DNA of 37,194 bases, taken from assembly GCF_015207735.1 (NCBI RefSeq), contig NZ_JADEWG010000062.1, positions 1 through 37,194 of the forward strand. Reading direction: 5' to 3'. The translations under genes were made by a program, and so were the position numbers. The stretch comes from [Phormidium] sp. LEGE 05292. Its GTDB lineage: Bacteria > Cyanobacteriota > Cyanobacteriia > Cyanobacteriales > Aerosakkonemataceae. This document shows positions 23,961 through 32,895 of the stretch, in pieces (within the stretch, counting starts at the first letter, position 1; each line of letters begins with the position of its first letter). Under the pieces are notes generated by a model, which saw only the letters and a program-made list of their open reading frames with translations, was not told where the DNA came from and made no database searches.

Positions 23961-24947
23961 ATGCCTGTGGACTCTTCTAATCATTTAGATTTACAACCTT
24001 CAGGTGTCGCCATATACCGTAGCTTTAGCGATATTGAAGAGTTAGCGGCATTTTTACCTGAAGATGTCAGACTTGCTCAATTGAACTGTTGGCCTTTTTC
24101 TTGCACTTCGATGGCTCTACATTTTGAGACAATTCAGTTCAACTTTAATCATGTCAATTGCAAATTGTATGCGGTTGGAGATAAATATCCAGGTTTTTTG
24201 ACGTTTACCTTCATTTTGCATGAGCAAGGTCAACCAGTGATTGAGGATAATCGGTTGGTGAATGCAGACTATGTATTTGGGTATGACCCACATCGATCAG
24301 CAAATTTGGTGTTTCCGGGAAACGCTACCCATTGTGCGGTTCATGTGCGGCAAGATCTGTTTGAGGCTTGTGCCGAAACAATGGATCGACTGGATTTGAA
24401 CACTCAGTTTGTAGCATCGAATCATGCCTACATTCCTGAGTCTCTACCACCTTTACGAGCGTATTTGCAGCAACTGTATGAATTGTTGCGTCAGCTGTCT
24501 CCTCTTCTCTACAAGCCAGACTTTCAGCAACTAATTTTACGGGACTTTTTGCCTTTACTCATTAGCGCATTTCCCATACAACAGGAACGGTTGAAACCCC
24601 CCCTCAAGGCTTTTCGGCGATCGCACTTAGTCAAACAAGCTAATGATTATATGCAAACCCATACTGACCAACCTCTTACCCTCACCGATTTGTGCAAAGC
24701 ACTAGGAACTAGTACTAGAGCTCTCTGTTATGGATTCCAGGAGATGTTCGGGATGAGTCCAATGTCCTACCTGAAAATTCTGCGGCTACAAAGCGTTCAC
24801 CGGACTCTAAAGCTAGCTAAACCAGGCCACAAAACTGTTACAGAAATTGCATCTCAGTTTGGCTTTTACCACCTGGGATATTTTGCTCACGATTATAAGA
24901 AAATGTTCGACGAACTGCCTTCAGCAACGCTGAAACGGAGCAACTAA
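23961..24947 (+). CDS. AraC-family transcription regulator
   Basis: A 328-aa protein with an N-terminal sensing half of no clear family and a C-terminal double-HTH AraC domain: first helix-turn-helix around TLTDLCKALGTSTRALCYGF, then FGMSPMSYLKILRLQSVHRT and the second HTH at TVTEIASQFGFYHLGYFAHD. ATG 23961 is chosen over the GTG one codon earlier. It is transcribed away from the porin-sulfatase pair with about 200 bp between, the usual arrangement for a regulator of a divergent operon. The inducer is unknown. Confidence 0.92.
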   Translation: MPVDSSNHLDLQPSGVAIYRSFSDIEELAAFLPEDVRLAQLNCWPFSCTSMALHFETIQFNFNHVNCKLYAVGDKYPGFLTFTFILHEQGQPVIEDNRLVNADYVFGYDPHRSANLVFPGNATHCAVHVRQDLFEACAETMDRLDLNTQFVASNHAYIPESLPPLRAYLQQLYELLRQLSPLLYKPDFQQLILRDFLPLLISAFPIQQERLKPPLKAFRRSHLVKQANDYMQTHTDQPLTLTDLCKALGTSTRALCYGFQEMFGMSPMSYLKILRLQSVHRTLKLAKPGHKTVTEIASQFGFYHLGYFAHDYKKMFDELPSATLKRSN

Positions 24948-24992
24948 ATTCAGTAGTTCACTCTCACATTCTGCATTTCAAAACAAAATTTT

Positions 24993-25018
24993 CAGCAAGT
25001 CCTAAAGTAGGACTGCTG
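24993..25018. terminator. Hairpin between convergent genes
   Basis: CAGC-A-AGTCCT and AGGACTGCTG pair over 10 bp with one bulged A around a 5-base loop, between the ends of the AraC and HAD genes. No T-run follows on the plus strand, so it may work as a weak bidirectional terminator. Confidence 0.45.
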
Positions 25019-25033
25019 TAGTATTGTCGGGTT

Positions 25034-25870
25034 TTAATTTGGGTCTTCTCCGGCAATTAATTCCTGAATTTTTGCCGCAGTTAAATCTTGGACATTTCGC
25101 AAAATTATCTGAGCGCCAGCTTGTTTTAAATTCGCAGTATAAGCATCAAGTTGTTGAGCAGTTTCTTGTAAAACATGAGGTGGTAAAATTCCTACGCCAA
25201 TCCACAAACGATTCGGTTGCAAAGCTTTAGCTTTTTCTACGGTGTACATATCAGCAACCGTGTCTCCTACATAAATAACTGGTGTAGTTTCATCGGCAGA
25301 AAATTGCTGTTCTAATAATAGCACAGTGGCGAAAAGTCCGGTAGGATCGGGTTTTCCTGGTGCGTCTTCCATTGCAATTAAAACTGGAGATTTTAATCCT
25401 AAACGTTTGCATAAAACATACTCTGCTGAACCTCTGGTTGCACCACTGAAAAAACCCCAAGGTATTCCCGATGTTGTCAAACTTTCTAAATAGTTTGGGG
25501 CTAAAAGTAATGGTTCTGTGCAAATGTAACCTGTCCAATTTTCGGGGTTAGGGCCACGATAACGAGATTGGAAGAAAGCGACTAAGGTATTGTAATCTAA
25601 GGCAATTTCTGTGCGAGTTTTTCCCTGTTTTTCAAAGTAACGATACACTAATTCTTGGGAGGCTTCCCAGTCATTGTTCCAAACGCCTTCGGATTTTAGG
25701 GCATCAATGTCTACTTGGGAGGGACGAAAAGCGCCGTCTGTGTAATGTTCTACTGTATCTGCAAGTGCGCGGCGATAGGAACCGCCGACATCGCGCACGA
25801 CCCCATCAATATCGAAAATTACGATCGCCAAAGCCGAACTTACACTCTTGTCTAGGTTAGATGCTGTCAA
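25034..25870 (-). CDS. HAD-superfamily hydrolase (TIGR01548-like)
   Basis: A 278-aa HAD phosphatase with the nucleophile motif FDIDGVVRDVGGSY (residues 19-32), a helical cap, the Thr/Ser motif II in FSGATRGS, motif III Lys in APGKPDP and motif IV YVGDTVADM. The wording matches a cyanobacterial subfamily often annotated near histidine metabolism; the substrate is unknown. The start at 25870 gives a normal N-terminus. It is convergent with the AraC gene. Confidence 0.88.
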   Translation of the reverse strand: MTASNLDKSVSSALAIVIFDIDGVVRDVGGSYRRALADTVEHYTDGAFRPSQVDIDALKSEGVWNNDWEASQELVYRYFEKQGKTRTEIALDYNTLVAFFQSRYRGPNPENWTGYICTEPLLLAPNYLESLTTSGIPWGFFSGATRGSAEYVLCKRLGLKSPVLIAMEDAPGKPDPTGLFATVLLLEQQFSADETTPVIYVGDTVADMYTVEKAKALQPNRLWIGVGILPPHVLQETAQQLDAYTANLKQAGAQIILRNVQDLTAAKIQELIAGEDPN

Positions 25871-25972
25871 TGTGATTTACCTCGAAAATTTAAGGAAAAA
25901 AGGTTAGACAATTAGGTTATTATAGAAAGGTTGTAAAGACGCGAAAAGTCTGGGTTGAACCCGGAGGTAGGT

Positions 25973-26272
25973 TTGTCGAAGTTCATTTTAAAGGTTCTCT
26001 GGTTAGAGAAGGATGTAGCGATCGCAGTTGATCAGGTGGTAGGCAAAGGTACTAGTCCTTTGACCAAATACTTTTTTTGGCCGCGCAATGATGCTTGGGA
26101 AGAGTTAAAAAAAGAGCTAGAATCCAAGCATTGGATTTCAGAAACAGACCGAGTTGAACTTCTCAATAAGGCTACAGAAGTGATTAACTACTGGCAAGAA
26201 GAAGGCAAGCGCCGTCCTATGTCAGAAGCGCAAGGTAAGTTCCCGGAAGTTGCCTTTACTGGTAGCGCCTGA
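25973..26272 (+). CDS. Plastid-specific 30S ribosomal protein 3 (PSRP-3/Ycf65)
   Basis: The sequence [20 protein letters not shown], then [19 protein letters not shown] and [18 protein letters not shown], is diagnostic for the Ycf65/PSRP-3 family, a 30S-subunit protein limited to cyanobacteria and plastids. The frame opens at TTG 25955, but GGAGGT at 25962-25967 sits five bases before TTG 25973, which starts the conserved N-terminus; a TTG start is therefore preferred, giving 99 aa. Confidence 0.95.
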   Translation: MSKFILKVLWLEKDVAIAVDQVVGKGTSPLTKYFFWPRNDAWEELKKELESKHWISETDRVELLNKATEVINYWQEEGKRRPMSEAQGKFPEVAFTGSA

Positions 26273-26334
26273 TTCTTCCAAGTCGCCACAAGTTAATGTT
26301 TTAGTCATTGCTTGAGTTATATTGATCTGCTTCG

Positions 26335-26392
26335 TTGTGAGGACTTCAGTCTTTTTATTTAGGAAAGAAACGACTAAAGTCGTCACTACAAA
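26335..26392. repeat. Imperfect palindromic dispersed repeat
   Basis: TTGTGAGGACTTCAGTC and the complementary-like GACTAAAGTCGTCACTACAA flank about 20 bases. This GACTxxAGTC palindrome with TTGT/ACAA ends is a common MITE-type repeat in filamentous cyanobacteria. Confidence 0.5.
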
Positions 26393-26406
26393 CAATATCT
26401 TAAATT

Positions 26407-26452
26407 TTTTGGGAGGGTAGCAATTTTTTCATGCTTACCCTCCAAATTTTTT
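26407..26452. terminator. Bidirectional terminator after PSRP-3
   Basis: GGAGGGTAGCA (26412-26422) and TGCTTACCCTCC (26432-26443) form a long stem around ATTTTTTCA with T-runs on both flanks, serving the convergent PSRP-3 gene and the hypothetical gene on the minus strand. Confidence 0.75.
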
Positions 26453-26867
26453 ATCCATCCATGAGGAAGGAATAAACTAGTCGCAATAGTTCTAATTCTG
26501 TAGGTTGTAAGCTACGACCTTCGGTAATTGCAATAAATTTTCCTTCCAATTCTGCCATTTTTTCATGCGGTGGATCGGTGGTTGTAAACTCTGCTAAATA
26601 AACATTAATCATATCTTCTGGTGAATCTACTTCCGCCCAAAATTCTGGCTCAATTTTCAGAGTACCAGCGGATAAAGTTAATTTTTGTTCAATATGAGCG
26701 ATCGCTTCATCCAAACCTATAGCCTTTTCACCTTCCGTTGTACTTGCTACAACTTTCGCTTCAGGAGGTAAGCCATCAAATTGGCAAACAGTACCATTAA
26801 GACGTAAAAACTGAACTCGCGCACTCGTGGGGTGCTTGTGGTACAAAATGAAGCGGATGTTTGGCAT
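26451..26867 (-). CDS. Conserved hypothetical protein
   Basis: A 138-aa acidic, soluble protein (MPNIRFILYHKHPTSARVQF ... LELLRLVYSFLMDG) without signal peptide or membrane segment. A mixed alpha/beta pattern is likely, with an amphipathic helix in the middle (GLDEAIAHIEQKL) and a C-terminal helical pair. I do not recognise the family. The codon style fits the neighbouring chromosome, and the gene ends inside a strong bidirectional terminator, which supports it being real. Confidence 0.7.
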   Translation of the reverse strand: MPNIRFILYHKHPTSARVQFLRLNGTVCQFDGLPPEAKVVASTTEGEKAIGLDEAIAHIEQKLTLSAGTLKIEPEFWAEVDSPEDMINVYLAEFTTTDPPHEKMAELEGKFIAITEGRSLQPTELELLRLVYSFLMDG

Positions 26868-27050
26868 GGTACTTTAGTTAATAGCAGTAATTTCTTTGGT
26901 TAACAATTATACCAACCTCTTCGCTGTAAATATTGTTAACTACGAACAGCCTTCTGCCTTCACTAAATTTAAACTAAAAAGAATTTCTCTGGCACCCCTC
27001 TAGGAATACAATCATTTAAAGCGGTTAAATCAAGGCTGGAGTGATTGACA

Positions 27051-27659
27051 ATGAGCCATGATCCTAATTTATTTTGGTTTGGGTGCGTGCTGTGGTTAGT
27101 CAGCGTTTTAGTTATTTTCCACTTAGTTTACTCTCATCCTCCAGCCAAGGTTGCAGTTACTCAGAAGCGAGTGCATCCCATCAAGTACGCTTATGTAGTT
27201 AATACAGATGAAGAAACAGAAATTGCTCAATTGCGGCAAGAATGTGCGCGACTCCGCCAAAAATTGCAACAACAATCGCAAAAAATCAGGGAAGATTTTC
27301 AACATAATACCTTTTATCAATTAGAAACTCTGTTAACTAATTATCCTACTGTTTGTAAAGTTGTTCAAGAACATCCAGATTTACCAGCCCAAAATATTCT
27401 ACCTTTGTTCAAACCTTTGGATAAAATTTTAGCTCATTGGGGATATAAAGCGATCGGCACACCTTTAGCACAAGTTCCCTACAATCCGCAATTACATCAA
27501 CCCGACGATCGAGATATTACCATTGGCGAAAAGGTTTATATTTGGTTTGTGGGATATCAGGATAGTAAATTGGAACATATTATTTCACCTGCGATCGTTA
27601 GCCGCAATCTACCAAAGATTCCTAACTCAACTAAAAGTTATGCGGTTAACTTTACTTAA
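27051..27659 (+). CDS. Membrane-anchored GrpE-like protein
   Basis: ATG 27051 starts an N-terminal transmembrane helix (NLFWFGCVLWLVSVLVIFHL), then a coiled coil (EIAQLRQECARLRQKLQQQS) and a C-terminal region that reads like the GrpE beta-domain: ILAHWGYKAIGTPLAQVPYN, PQLHQPDD and EKVYIWFVGYQDSK. GrpE is the nucleotide-exchange factor of DnaK. The order coiled coil then beta-domain fits; the membrane anchor is unusual. It might recruit a DnaK to the membrane, but the fold call rests on pattern recognition only. Confidence 0.65.
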   Translation: MSHDPNLFWFGCVLWLVSVLVIFHLVYSHPPAKVAVTQKRVHPIKYAYVVNTDEETEIAQLRQECARLRQKLQQQSQKIREDFQHNTFYQLETLLTNYPTVCKVVQEHPDLPAQNILPLFKPLDKILAHWGYKAIGTPLAQVPYNPQLHQPDDRDITIGEKVYIWFVGYQDSKLEHIISPAIVSRNLPKIPNSTKSYAVNFT

Positions 27660-28474
27660 ATGATTGTTTTACACCCAAGTTTGATTTTCTGTTCCCCGTT
27701 CCCTTTTCCCTAAAACCAGAAATTCTGTAGCTCATTTACCTGCAATCTGCTGTAAAACAATAAGGTGGGAGTTACCCACCTTACTGCTGTTAAATCTTTC
27801 GGTATAGTTTTGGTTATAGGGGGCGATCGACTTGGCGATTCAAACAAAGCAGTCAATCAAATAATCACATCTTTTTAATTACCAACTGGTGAGAAAGTAG
27901 GGTTTGTTTGCTGCTCTCTGCGCCAGTGCTTTGCTTCTATCTATTAATTCAGCTTAGCCAACTAGTTTTCCTGAAAATTAAGAGATAATTTAATTAAGAT
28001 TTCGGCTCTTCTGTACTTATAGTTATAAATAAACCTGATTAATTAATGAAATGCTTGGTATATCACAAATACCAGTCCCTCAAACTAGGTTTTTTCATTA
28101 CAAGTACGAGATAATTTTTTTGTATTTTTAATTACACAAGTAGGTAGTATTCAGTCCCTTTGCACGATAGAAGCTAAATCAAAAATTATTTCAGTAATAC
28201 AGCCAAACTCACCTGCAAAAATTTCCCAGCCGGAAATTCAAAGTATCAACAGCAGAATTTATCTTATATTACGTGGTATAAATAAAAACTTCAAATAGGC
28301 TTATAATGAATCTCAATAGACGCGATCAAAAGTTCTTAATAAATTATCATCCGAACTTACGAAACGCTTCTCTAGTGATAATTAAAAATGTCAAATTGAC
28401 TTGAGATTTGAATTGAGTAAGCTGAACAGCATTTAATTTGTAAATCTGGGGAATATAGGAAAGCCTTTAGGAAT
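27660..28474. other. 815-bp intergenic region, no gene seen
   Basis: AT-rich sequence without a supported reading frame. TAAGGTGGG (27761-27769) and CCCACCTTA (27775-27783) form a perfect 9-bp hairpin with a 5-base loop, a terminator or repeat. The remainder probably contains the promoter of the diguanylate cyclase gene, not resolved. Confidence 0.5.
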
Positions 28475-30346
28475 ATGAAACTACAGCTACGTTCAATTTT
28501 AATTGTTCCCTTTGTGTTGCAAATCTTTGTGACAGTGGGATTAACAGGATGGCTTTCTTTACGCAACGGACAAAAGGCAGTAGAAAATATAGTTACTCAA
28601 TTGCAGAGGGAAATAGGCGATCGCATCGAACAACAACTCAATGATTATTTACAAAAACCCTATATCGTTAATCAAAACGTTTTAGATGCAATTAATCTAG
28701 GATATCTCAATCCCGAAAAACCTCGCAGTATGGACAGATACTTTTTACGGGAAATTAAATTGTTTGCGGAAGTTAGTGTGATTCAAATTGCCAACGAAAA
28801 AGGCGAATTTTATGGAATCAACAACTTTGATGAAGAAGGTTTGATAATTTCGATTATCGATCGCGCCACAGGTTACAACAACATGAACGGCTACGCCACC
28901 GATAGTCAAGGGAAAATGACGCAAAAGTTAATCGTTTCCATACCAAACTTCGATCCCCGTCGTCGCCCTTGGTATGTTGCCGTCGCTACCCAAGGTAAAT
29001 CAATCTGGAGCCCTATTTATGCTTTTCGCGGAAGCACTCAACTTGCCATAACTCTTGGGACTCCCATTTACAATCAAAATCACAAGCTAAGGGGAGTTGT
29101 TGCTACAGACCTAGTTTTGTTAGATATTAATCGATTCCTCAGTAAGTTGAAAATTGGCAAGTCAGGACAGACTTTTATTTTAGAACGTTCCGGGCTATTG
29201 GTTGCTAGTTCCACAAGGGAACATCCCTTTTACTCCACAGCTAAAAATCAAACATTACAACGACTTCCAGCTATTAATAGTCAAAATCAGTTAACAAGAT
29301 TGACGGCGAAATTTTTACAGAAGCACTTTGGTAATTTCAACAAAATTAAGAGGGGAAAGAAATTTATCTTTAAAATAAATAGCGATCGACAATATTTACA
29401 GATATTACCCTATAAAGATAAATTTGGTTTAGATTGGCTGATCGTAATTGTGGTGCCAGAAAAAGACTTTATGGCGGAAATTAACGCCAATACTCGCAGT
29501 ACAATTTGGCTGTGTATTGCCGCATTAGGAACCGCTACAGTGTTAGGAATTTACACTTCCCATTGGATTAACCAACCAATATTACACCTAGCACAATTGG
29601 CAAAATCGATGTCCCAAAGGGATTTAAACCAACAAGTTTCCCAAGGAAAGATCGCATCTGCGTTGCGGAGTCATATCACCGAACTTAACACCCTGGCTGA
29701 GGCATTCAATCGGATGGCAAATCAATTGGAAGCTGCTTTCACAAATCTAGAACAATATGCCCATACTCTAGAACAAAAAGTAGCCGATCGCACAGCCGAA
29801 TTGGAAAAAGCGAATCAAGAATTACAGCGTCTTGCTACTTTAGACGGTTTAACTAAAGTAGCTAATCGTCGTTATTTTGATGAATATTTAGTCCAAGAAT
29901 GGCAGCGACTAGCACGCGCCAAACAACCCTTATCTTTAGTTATGTGCGATGTGGATTATTTCAAAGCTTACAACGATTATTACGGACATCAAGGAGGAGA
30001 TGATTGCTTACGGCAAATTGCTTTAGCTATGAATCGCGCTGTCAAACGTCCGGCTGATTTGTTAGCCCGTTATGGTGGTGAAGAATTTGTAGTGATTCTG
30101 CCTAATACTGAAATTCAAGGTGCTGTCAGTGTAGCCCAAGCAATTCAAAAAGAGATCCAACAATTAAAAATGCCTCATGCTAAATCTGATGTGAGTGAAT
30201 ATGTTACTTTGAGTTTGGGAGTTTCTGGTGTAATTCCTCATCAAAATCTAGCCCCAGAAAAATTGATTGCTACTGCGGATGAGGCTCTTTATGAAGCAAA
30301 AAAACAGGGGCGAAATCGTGTTCTTTTTAAATCTCTAATTCCCTAA
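28475..30346 (+). CDS. Cache-HAMP-GGDEF diguanylate cyclase
   Basis: This inner-membrane receptor makes cyclic di-GMP. It has a transmembrane helix (about 8-28), a periplasmic Cache-type sensor (about 35-340, including RRPWYVAVATQGKSIWSPIY), a second transmembrane helix (STIWLCIAALGTATVLGIY), a HAMP domain, a coiled-coil linker (LEQKVADRTAELEKANQELQ) and a C-terminal GGDEF domain. The active site is GGEEF at 534-538, so it should be catalytic. The product-inhibition site RxxD is present as RPAD (525-528). No EAL domain follows. The ligand is unknown; amino acids or other small molecules are usual for Cache domains. Confidence 0.95.
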   Translation: MKLQLRSILIVPFVLQIFVTVGLTGWLSLRNGQKAVENIVTQLQREIGDRIEQQLNDYLQKPYIVNQNVLDAINLGYLNPEKPRSMDRYFLREIKLFAEVSVIQIANEKGEFYGINNFDEEGLIISIIDRATGYNNMNGYATDSQGKMTQKLIVSIPNFDPRRRPWYVAVATQGKSIWSPIYAFRGSTQLAITLGTPIYNQNHKLRGVVATDLVLLDINRFLSKLKIGKSGQTFILERSGLLVASSTREHPFYSTAKNQTLQRLPAINSQNQLTRLTAKFLQKHFGNFNKIKRGKKFIFKINSDRQYLQILPYKDKFGLDWLIVIVVPEKDFMAEINANTRSTIWLCIAALGTATVLGIYTSHWINQPILHLAQLAKSMSQRDLNQQVSQGKIASALRSHITELNTLAEAFNRMANQLEAAFTNLEQYAHTLEQKVADRTAELEKANQELQRLATLDGLTKVANRRYFDEYLVQEWQRLARAKQPLSLVMCDVDYFKAYNDYYGHQGGDDCLRQIALAMNRAVKRPADLLARYGGEEFVVILPNTEIQGAVSVAQAIQKEIQQLKMPHAKSDVSEYVTLSLGVSGVIPHQNLAPEKLIATADEALYEAKKQGRNRVLFKSLIP

Positions 30347-30505
30347 CGAGGTAGCTATCACGCCTCTACTGTGGCTAGAATCCCGGATTTGCTATGAGGT
30401 ACACAGCTCCTCAACTTCTCCAAGAAGTCAAGGATCTCGCTTGGAATTGAAAAAAATGCCTCATTAAGAGATAGTTATTTTTAAGGCAGTGTGAGGTAGT
30501 GAATT

Positions 30506-32122
30506 GTGATCCAGCAAATAGTAAATCTGCAAGACATTTTATTTCAAGCACAACAAGGCGATACCCAGGCTATTGCTACTCTGATTAATCAAGCTTTATC
30601 CACAGCAGCAATCACAGCAATAGTTAATTCTGAAGGTAGTTGTCTGCAAGTAACCTTATTATCTCACCAATCATTAGAGCGAGAGTTCTGGGTTGGTTTT
30701 GTCAAAGAGGGGATGAAAGGACTGGAGTGTAAAACTTTTAAATCTGTGCGAGTAATTGGGCAACAGATTCACAAAGTACCAGCCAGCTGGATTGAGGAAT
30801 TTGAATTATCTTCTCCAGATTTAGTAATTGCATCAGTACCAGATGTAACTAATATTGCTCAGACTCAATTGGCACCGGAAACAGTCGTAATTCCTAAAGA
30901 AAGAAAATTTAGAATTCCCTTGCTGTGGTTAGTCAGTGGTGTTATGGGTCTTTTATTAATTTTTAGCAGTTTAATCATCAAGAATCAATTAGAAAATAAA
31001 CAAGTAATCCCAATTCAAAAGCCGACTCCTCAAGTACAACCTACACCTATAGTTACTGCTAAACCAACACCAAAAGCTAGTCCCAAACCAGTTGCTAAAG
31101 TTGTAAAAGCACCGCCAGCTAAACCTCAGACTGCGCCAATGTATTTGAAAAAAACAATTAATGGGAAAATTACTCCGAAATCAGTTGTACATTCGGGACA
31201 TGGATTGTTTTTTGCTCAAAATATGATGTATAGCCACACAATTACTGTGTATAACCGAGAGCATAATTTAGTGAAAACTATTCCCGATCGCGTAAATTTA
31301 GCGAAGTTTGGTTATGCTAATTTTAAAGGGGATTACAACGGCGCACCTGTGGAAGTTAGTTTTTCCCATGATGGCAAATATGCTTGGGTTTCTAATTATC
31401 AAATGTATGGTGCTGGGTTTAATAATCCGGGAAGCGATCGCTGTTCTCCCTCCCAAGGAACAGACAATAGTTTCGTATATCGCATAAACACCGAAACTTT
31501 GCAAATTGAAAAAGTGATTCAAGTTGGTTCTGTTCCTAAGTTTGTCGCTACTTCTCCTGATAATCGTTTTGTATTAGTTAGTAATTGGTGTAGTTGGGAT
31601 TTAAGTATTATTGATACGGAAAAGAATCAAGAAATTAAACGGGTGAAAATTGGTGCTTATCCCAGAGGAATAGTTGTCGATCGCAGATCTCAGAGAGCTT
31701 ATATTGCCGTCATGGGTTCCACTGATATTGCTCAAGTAGACTTAGAAAAATACTGGGTTAATTGGTTGCGAAATATTGGTCGATCGCCACGTCATTTAAA
31801 TCTTGATAAAACCGGAAGATATCTCTACGCCTCTTTAAATGGTGAAGGAAGAGTTGCCAAAATTGATTTAACTAAACCTCAAGTCGTCTCTAGAGTTTAC
31901 ACAGGTGCAGCACCTCGCAGCATGGTTTTGTCAGATGATGGTCAAATGCTTTATGTTGTTAATTACAGCAACAATACTGTAAGTAAAGTCCGCACCCAAG
32001 ATATGACAGTTTTACAAACAGTGAGAGTAGGCGCTAGCCCAATTGGTATTACTTACGATCCCAAGAATAGAGAAGTTTGGGTTGCTTGTTATTCAGGACA
32101 AATCATGGTCTTCCAAGATTAG
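30506..32122 (+). CDS. Membrane protein with C-terminal YVTN-type beta-propeller
   Basis: The 538-aa product starts at GTG 30506. An N-terminal domain of about 130 residues (QDILFQAQQGDTQAIATLIN) precedes a transmembrane helix (LLWLVSGVMGLLLIFSSLII), a Pro/Lys-rich linker (KPTPQVQPTPIVTAKPTPKA) and a propeller made of repeats such as YAWVSNY, FVLVSNW, RAYIAVMG, YLYASLNG, MLYVVNYSNNTVSKV and EVWVACYSG. The propeller probably faces the periplasm and binds a partner or ligand. The N-terminal domain recurs in other cyanobacterial proteins with varied C-terminal parts, from memory. Function unknown. Confidence 0.85.
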   Translation: MIQQIVNLQDILFQAQQGDTQAIATLINQALSTAAITAIVNSEGSCLQVTLLSHQSLEREFWVGFVKEGMKGLECKTFKSVRVIGQQIHKVPASWIEEFELSSPDLVIASVPDVTNIAQTQLAPETVVIPKERKFRIPLLWLVSGVMGLLLIFSSLIIKNQLENKQVIPIQKPTPQVQPTPIVTAKPTPKASPKPVAKVVKAPPAKPQTAPMYLKKTINGKITPKSVVHSGHGLFFAQNMMYSHTITVYNREHNLVKTIPDRVNLAKFGYANFKGDYNGAPVEVSFSHDGKYAWVSNYQMYGAGFNNPGSDRCSPSQGTDNSFVYRINTETLQIEKVIQVGSVPKFVATSPDNRFVLVSNWCSWDLSIIDTEKNQEIKRVKIGAYPRGIVVDRRSQRAYIAVMGSTDIAQVDLEKYWVNWLRNIGRSPRHLNLDKTGRYLYASLNGEGRVAKIDLTKPQVVSRVYTGAAPRSMVLSDDGQMLYVVNYSNNTVSKVRTQDMTVLQTVRVGASPIGITYDPKNREVWVACYSGQIMVFQD

Positions 32123-32316
32123 CTATGTATCGTAGAACATTTTTTTGTACACATTGATTAATTTCTCCTACCTCTAACTATCTATTACTTTAGGATTTTT
32201 TGCACCGCAGAGTTAGCCATAAAACCATCATTTTGGCTGATGCTGGTTAATGCTTAAATTCCTAAGCTTAAGATATAAATTTAAACTATTACTGCCATCG
32301 CAGAAGGAGCCATAAA

Positions 32317-32388
32317 ATGTTGACTGTAATTGCATTTTTAGCTAGTTACGGATTAGTTAGTGCCGTTTTTGTATCTGTTGTTGAGTAA
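32317..32388 (+). CDS. Possible 23-aa single-helix membrane peptide
   Basis: ATG 32317 has an excellent ribosome-binding site, AAGGAG at 32304-32309, seven bases ahead. The product, MLTVIAFLASYGLVSAVFVS plus VVE, is one hydrophobic helix with an acidic end. A terminator-like hairpin follows about 90 bp downstream. It resembles the tiny one-helix subunits of cyanobacterial photosynthetic complexes in size and composition, but I cannot match it to a named one. Confidence 0.45.
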   Translation: MLTVIAFLASYGLVSAVFVSVVE

Positions 32389-32480
32389 CTTAAATGGGAT
32401 ACTCTCAACAGAAAAATATTACAGCTAATCAAATAATAACAATTTTGCTAAGTTTCCGCTATCTCCCAAAGGGAAAGATT

Positions 32481-32516
32481 AAAGGGTCAAAGGAGATCTT
32501 TTACCTTTGCCCTTTT
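32481..32516 (+). terminator. Terminator-like hairpin after the small reading frame
   Basis: AAAGGGTCAAAGG (32481-32493) and CCTTTGCCCTTT (32504-32515) pair over 12 bp with a single bulged T, around a 10-base loop, ending in TTTT. Confidence 0.6.
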
Positions 32517-32895
32517 ATCCGACTTCTTTTTGAAAGATTTCCTATTCTCCCATAATTATCAAATTATTTTTCTAGTCAGTAAAGACTAACTAGCTGAGTC
32601 AGTTCAATGGCAGAAGTAAACAGCGAAAATAGATTTCAGAAGAATCACAATTTCAGTCTTATGGAAGAAGTAAATAGGAAAAATATCTTTTAAATTTATT
32701 TGCAACAGCAAATGTTTACTTCGTTCTCAGCCTACTCCTTAAATTATAACTAAATTAAGGGTGTTAAAGAGGCGTAACTTATGCTGGTTCTTGCTAAAAA
32801 AATCTTTTTATCAATTACTAAATGTTCATTTCTAACTTTTACTGATTGACAGATGTATTAAAAGTAAGAAAACTTTTTTAACCTTGAGGGTAGTT

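Larger units (their letters stand above)
32123..32895. other. Long intergenic region around a possible small gene
   Basis: Apart from the small reading frame at 32317-32388 and the hairpin at 32481-32516, the 773 bp is AT-rich and holds no supported gene. A start-proximal GAGGG at the right end is the ribosome-binding site of the glycosyltransferase gene. Confidence 0.45.
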
